Shown: positions 60,717-64,000 of the stretch, piece after piece
Layout: each line of letters begins with the position of its first letter
Numbering within the stretch: the stretch's first letter is position 1
Program-made: the position numbers and the translations under genes
Origin: Glaesserella sp041817755
GTDB taxonomy: Bacteria; Pseudomonadota; Gammaproteobacteria; Enterobacterales; Pasteurellaceae
DNA length: 64,000 nucleotides
Assembly (NCBI RefSeq): GCF_041817755.1
Contig: NZ_JBGYBX010000071.1
Span: 1 to 64,000, forward strand
Direction of reading: 5' to 3'
The notes under the pieces: generated by a model
What the model was told of the DNA's origin: nothing
The model's database searches: none
Seen by the model: the letters and a program-made list of their open reading frames with translations, nothing else

Positions 60717-61046
60717 GTTAGGTTCTCTGTGGTTAATGTGAAATGGGGAAAGCCCCACACCGGAAAAGCGACTATTCTAATATAGGTTGCCCAACTCTCC
60801 AATGCCTTTTATGTAATCGTGTGTAGATTTCAGTCCGAAACCGACAAAAGGCGGTTCGCATTTTTGCAAAAAACTGCGTCAAACATACCGCTTGTCCGGT
60901 GAAGATAAAACGATAATTTGATTGGTGTAAAAAAATAACAAAATTTTAACAAAATATCCGCAAAAACCGTTCAATTTATGCCATAATCTTCTTCACCGCA
61001 TTAGCGGCAGTCACATAAAAATCCATCTCTTCTCTAGGAGGTCTCT
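60717..61046. other. Divergent intergenic region between yidC and icd
   Basis: This spacer carries an uptake signal (ACCGCTTGT, 60887-60895), an A+T-rich stretch, and an extended -10 element TGCCATAAT (60979-60987) likely to drive icd. The icd ribosome site AGGAGG is at 61036-61041. No coding sequence or RNA gene is seen. Confidence 0.5.
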
Positions 61047-63269
61047 GTGAGTCACAAACACACCATTATTTATACACATACGGATGAAGCCCCTGCGCTG
61101 GCTACCCAATCTTTACTTCCTATCATTCGCGCTTTTACCAAAAGCGCCGATATTCATGTCGTGACTTCCGACATTTCGTTAGCCGGTCGAATCATCGCTG
61201 CATTTCCCGATTATTTAACTGAAGCACAACGTATTCCGGATGCATTGGCGGAACTGGGCGAATTGGTTAAACAACCGCAAGCTAATGTGATCAAATTACC
61301 CAATATCAGTGCGTCCATTCCGCAGTTAACCGCGGCAATTGCCGAATTACAAGCTCAAGGCTATGCTTTGCCGGATTACCCTTCGGACCCGCAAACGGAT
61401 GAAGAAAAAGCGGTACGTGAACGTTATGACCGTATTAAAGGTAGTGCGGTAAACCCGGTGCTACGAGAAGGCAATTCCGATCGTCGTGCGCCGAAAGCCG
61501 TGAAAAATTTTGCTAAAAAATACCCGCACAGCATGGGGGCGTGGGGAAAAGATTCCAAGTCTCATGTGGCAACGATGCAAGCGGGAGATTTCTTTTCCAA
61601 TGAGCAATCCGTTACGGTAGCCGAACCCACCACCGTATCCGTGGTGTTTACCGATACGGCAGGTAACAAAACCGAGCTGCGTAAGCCTTTAGGGCTCAAA
61701 GCCGGTGAGATTATCGATGCAACCGTAATGAACAAAAAAGCATTAACGGCATTTTTACACGAGCAGATTGCCGATGCGAAAGCACAGGGCGTGTTGTTCT
61801 CTTTGCATATGAAAGCCACCATGATGAAAGTGTCTGATCCGATTATTTTCGGTCATGCGGTGAAAGCCTATTTTGCAAAAGTATTTGAACAATACGGTGA
61901 TCAACTTGATAAAGCGGGAATCAATGTAAACAATGGTTTCGGTCATTTGTTGGCAAACTTAGACAAATTGGATGCCTCAACCCGCGAAGGCGTAGAAAAA
62001 GCCATTGCCGACGCTTACGCCGTAAACCCGGATTTGGCGATGGTCGATTCGGATAAAGGCATCACCAATTTACATGTGCCGAGCGATGTTATCGTAGATG
62101 CGTCTATGCCGGCAATGATCCGTAATTCCGGTCGTATGTGGGATAAAAACGGTGAAGCCCGTGATACGAAAGCGGTGATCCCGGACAGCAGCTATGCCGG
62201 TGTTTACCAAACCGTGATTGATTTCTGCCGTGAGAACGGCGCGTTCGATCCGACGACCATGGGGAGTGTGCCGAATGTCGGGTTGATGGCACAAAAAGCC
62301 GAAGAATACGGTTCTCACGATAAAACCTTTGAAATGACCGAAAACGGTATTGTGGAATTGATTGATGATAAGGGTAATATCTTGACTTCCCACCAAGTTG
62401 AAGCGGGAGATATTTGGCGAGCTTGCCAAACGAAAGATGCGCCGATCAAAGATTGGGTTCAATTGGCCGTTAACCGTGCACGCCTAAGCCAAACACCGGC
62501 GGTATTTTGGTTGGATGAAAAACGGGCGCACGATCGCAGTTTAATCGCCAAAGTGAAAACTTATTTGGCGGAATTGGATACCGACGGCTTGGACATTCGT
62601 ATTTTATCGCCGGTTGACGCTTGTTTATTCAGTTTGAAACGATTGAAAAACGGTGAAGATACCATTTCGGTTACCGGTAATGTCTTGCGTGATTACTTGA
62701 CCGATTTATTCCCTATCTTGGAATTGGGAACCAGCGCTAAAATGTTATCCATTGTGCCGCTCATGAATGGTGGCGGAATGTTTGAAACCGGTGCCGGCGG
62801 TTCCGCACCGAAGCACGTTCAACAATTTGTTGCAGAAAACCATTTACGTTGGGATTCGTTGGGTGAATTCTTAGCATTAGCCGTATCGCTTGAACATTTA
62901 GCACAAAAAACGGGTAATATCAAAGCTCAACTATTGGCGGATACCTTAGATAAAGCAACCGAGCAATTGTTACTTAGCGATAAATCGCCTAAGCGCAAAG
63001 CCGGTCAATTGGATAACCGTGGCAGCCACTATTATTTAGCCCGTTATTGGGCGGAAGCGCTTGCCGAACAAAATCTAGATGCGGATTTAAAAACGCGTTT
63101 TGCACCGATTGCGATTCAATTAGCCAACCAAGAATCTGCTATTTTGTCTGAACTGAATGGCGTGAGCGGTTCGGTAGATATGGGCGGTTATTATGCGCCG
63201 AATCCGCTGAAAGTGGCTCAAGCCATGCGTCCAAGTACGATATTGAATGCGATCATTGACGCGTTGTAA
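61047..63269 (+). CDS. icd: Monomeric NADP-dependent isocitrate dehydrogenase
   Basis: A 740-residue type II (monomeric) isocitrate dehydrogenase, which oxidatively decarboxylates isocitrate to 2-oxoglutarate and makes NADPH. It starts at GTG (61047) after a strong AGGAGG. Family landmarks are VNPVLREGNSDRRAPKAVK, SLHMKATMMKVSDPIIFGHAV, GINVNNGFGHLLANL, AMVDSDKGITNLHVPSDVI and GTSAKMLSIVPLMNGGGMFETGAGGSAPKH. Length agrees with the Azotobacter-type enzyme (about 740), which is unrelated in length to the E. coli dimer (416). Single gene with its own terminator. Confidence 0.97.
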   Translation: MSHKHTIIYTHTDEAPALATQSLLPIIRAFTKSADIHVVTSDISLAGRIIAAFPDYLTEAQRIPDALAELGELVKQPQANVIKLPNISASIPQLTAAIAELQAQGYALPDYPSDPQTDEEKAVRERYDRIKGSAVNPVLREGNSDRRAPKAVKNFAKKYPHSMGAWGKDSKSHVATMQAGDFFSNEQSVTVAEPTTVSVVFTDTAGNKTELRKPLGLKAGEIIDATVMNKKALTAFLHEQIADAKAQGVLFSLHMKATMMKVSDPIIFGHAVKAYFAKVFEQYGDQLDKAGINVNNGFGHLLANLDKLDASTREGVEKAIADAYAVNPDLAMVDSDKGITNLHVPSDVIVDASMPAMIRNSGRMWDKNGEARDTKAVIPDSSYAGVYQTVIDFCRENGAFDPTTMGSVPNVGLMAQKAEEYGSHDKTFEMTENGIVELIDDKGNILTSHQVEAGDIWRACQTKDAPIKDWVQLAVNRARLSQTPAVFWLDEKRAHDRSLIAKVKTYLAELDTDGLDIRILSPVDACLFSLKRLKNGEDTISVTGNVLRDYLTDLFPILELGTSAKMLSIVPLMNGGGMFETGAGGSAPKHVQQFVAENHLRWDSLGEFLALAVSLEHLAQKTGNIKAQLLADTLDKATEQLLLSDKSPKRKAGQLDNRGSHYYLARYWAEALAEQNLDADLKTRFAPIAIQLANQESAILSELNGVSGSVDMGGYYAPNPLKVAQAMRPSTILNAIIDAL

Positions 63270-63285
63270 TTAACGTTCAAAACAA

Positions 63286-63314
63286 AAAGGCTGTCTCTAA
63301 AACCGACAGCCTTT
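63286..63314. terminator. Bidirectional terminator between icd and fklB
   Basis: The perfect 10-bp stem AAAGGCTGTC (63286-63295) / GACAGCCTTT (63305-63314) lies between the convergent icd and fklB genes. On the minus strand it continues into TTTTTGTTTTG; on the plus strand into TTTCGTTATTTTT. Confidence 0.85.
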
Positions 63315-63331
63315 CGTTATTTTTCTCGTTA

Positions 63332-63961
63332 TTAAACAATATCTAATAATTCCACTTCAAAAATCAATGTGCTAAACGGCGGAATGGACGCGCCTGCACC
63401 ACGCTCACCGTAAGCTAGGTTATGTGGAATGGTTAAACGCCATTTTGAACCCACAGGCATCATTTGTAACGCTTCAACCCAACCTGCAATCACGCCTGTG
63501 ACCGGGAACTCTGCCGGTGTACCACGTTTCACTGAGCTGTCAAATACCGTACCGTCAATTAATGAACCCGTATAGTGAACACGCACTTTATCCGTTTTCG
63601 CAGGCACTTTACCTGTACCTTCCACTAACACTTCATACTGTAAACCGCTTTCTGTTTCTTTCACAGACGGGTGTTTTTTATTCTCTTCTAAGAACGCTTT
63701 ACCTTCTGCAGCTAACGCTTCAAAGGCTTTTGCTTGTTCCGCTTCAGCACGTTGAGATAACTCTTGTAACGCTTTGGTTACTTCATTCAAATCTAATGCC
63801 GGTGGGTTTTGATTTAACACATCAAAAATCCCTTTTACCACCGCTTCCGGTTCAACGTCTAAACCACTGCCTAATAATTGCTGACCGATTTGTAAACCGA
63901 TACCGTAACCGCCTTTTGCTTCAACGCTTTCTAATTTCACTTGTTCTAAATTTAAAGACAT
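63332..63961 (-). CDS. fklB: FKBP-type peptidyl-prolyl isomerase FklB
   Basis: A 209-residue cytoplasmic FKBP without a signal peptide. A helical N-terminal dimerisation domain (residues 1-95, with GYGIGLQIGQQLL) precedes the FKBP domain: SGLQYEVLVEGTGKVP, VRVHYTGSLIDGTVFDSSVKRG and IPHNLAYGERGAGASIPPFSTLIFEVELL. Active-site residues of the family (Tyr, Phe/Asp, Trp-like, Tyr) are kept. It speeds proline isomerisation in folding proteins. The start codon lies 39 bases from the window edge. Confidence 0.95.
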   Translation of the reverse strand: MSLNLEQVKLESVEAKGGYGIGLQIGQQLLGSGLDVEPEAVVKGIFDVLNQNPPALDLNEVTKALQELSQRAEAEQAKAFEALAAEGKAFLEENKKHPSVKETESGLQYEVLVEGTGKVPAKTDKVRVHYTGSLIDGTVFDSSVKRGTPAEFPVTGVIAGWVEALQMMPVGSKWRLTIPHNLAYGERGAGASIPPFSTLIFEVELLDIV

Positions 63962-64000
63962 AATTTTTCCTTATGTGTAGGGGTGGGTTTATCCCCACCC

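Overview
The window looks like a chromosomal segment of a Pasteurellaceae bacterium from the Actinobacillus pleuropneumoniae-type branch. The main reason is the uptake signal ACAAGCGGT(C), which recurs on both strands across most of the window (for example 165-173, 988-996, 6826-6834, 14546-14554, 22940-22948, 27166-27174, 50425-50433), sometimes as inverted pairs after genes. The gene content agrees: a 14-gene tad/flp locus in the Aggregatibacter order, the glpTQ/glpABC divergon, a TorZ/MtsZ-type molybdoenzyme operon, a sialidase autotransporter and a TAXI-type TRAP transporter.

Layout, left to right. 1-3070: an accessory patch with a structured left edge, a RAYT transposase gene between two near-identical REP-pair repeats, and a very A+T-rich gene for a DUF262/DUF1524 (GmrSD/SspE-like) protein, a candidate phage-defence enzyme. 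3075-6971: purL with a PurR-type operator. 7105-9171: a TonB-dependent receptor behind a Fur-like box. 9472-11566: a YagU-like membrane protein behind an FNR-type site, then two amino-acid ABC permeases with no ATPase or binding protein. 11579-15208: fmt-rsmB-trkA, tightly coupled. 15266-19438: a TAXI binding protein, a fused TRAP permease and a universal stress protein. 19953-24437: a 1494-residue sialidase autotransporter. 24518-25304: rpmH-rnpA-yidD, with yidC absent from its usual place and found instead at 59-60.7 kb. 25411-31677: an EamA protein, nhaA, an acyl-CoA synthetase and mrcB. 31885-36687: a monohaem cytochrome, a TorZ/MtsZ-type reductase, TorD and an orphan metal/chelate-type binding protein. 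36812-48383: the complete tad locus (flp-1, flp-2, tadV, rcpCAB, tadZABCDEFG), nearly free of perfect uptake signals. 48913-56069: glpABC divergent from glpT-glpQ, with two perfect CRP sites between them. 56182-58423: a cystine-type ABC transporter. 58521-63961: ychJ, yidC, monomeric icd and fklB.

How it fits together: the picture is of a facultatively anaerobic animal commensal or pathogen. Tad pili serve adhesion, the surface sialidase releases host sialic acid, and the TonB receptor acquires iron or haem. The glp genes take up and oxidise glycerol-3-phosphate anaerobically, and S-/N-oxide reduction offers a terminal electron sink. The less expected points are the RAYT/REP plus DUF262 patch, the monohaem cytochrome that lacks the tetrahaem half of TorY/TorC, the orphan permease pair and orphan binding protein, and the break of the rpmH-rnpA-yidD-yidC cluster at the sialidase gene. 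All assignments come from reading motifs and gene order; no database search was run.
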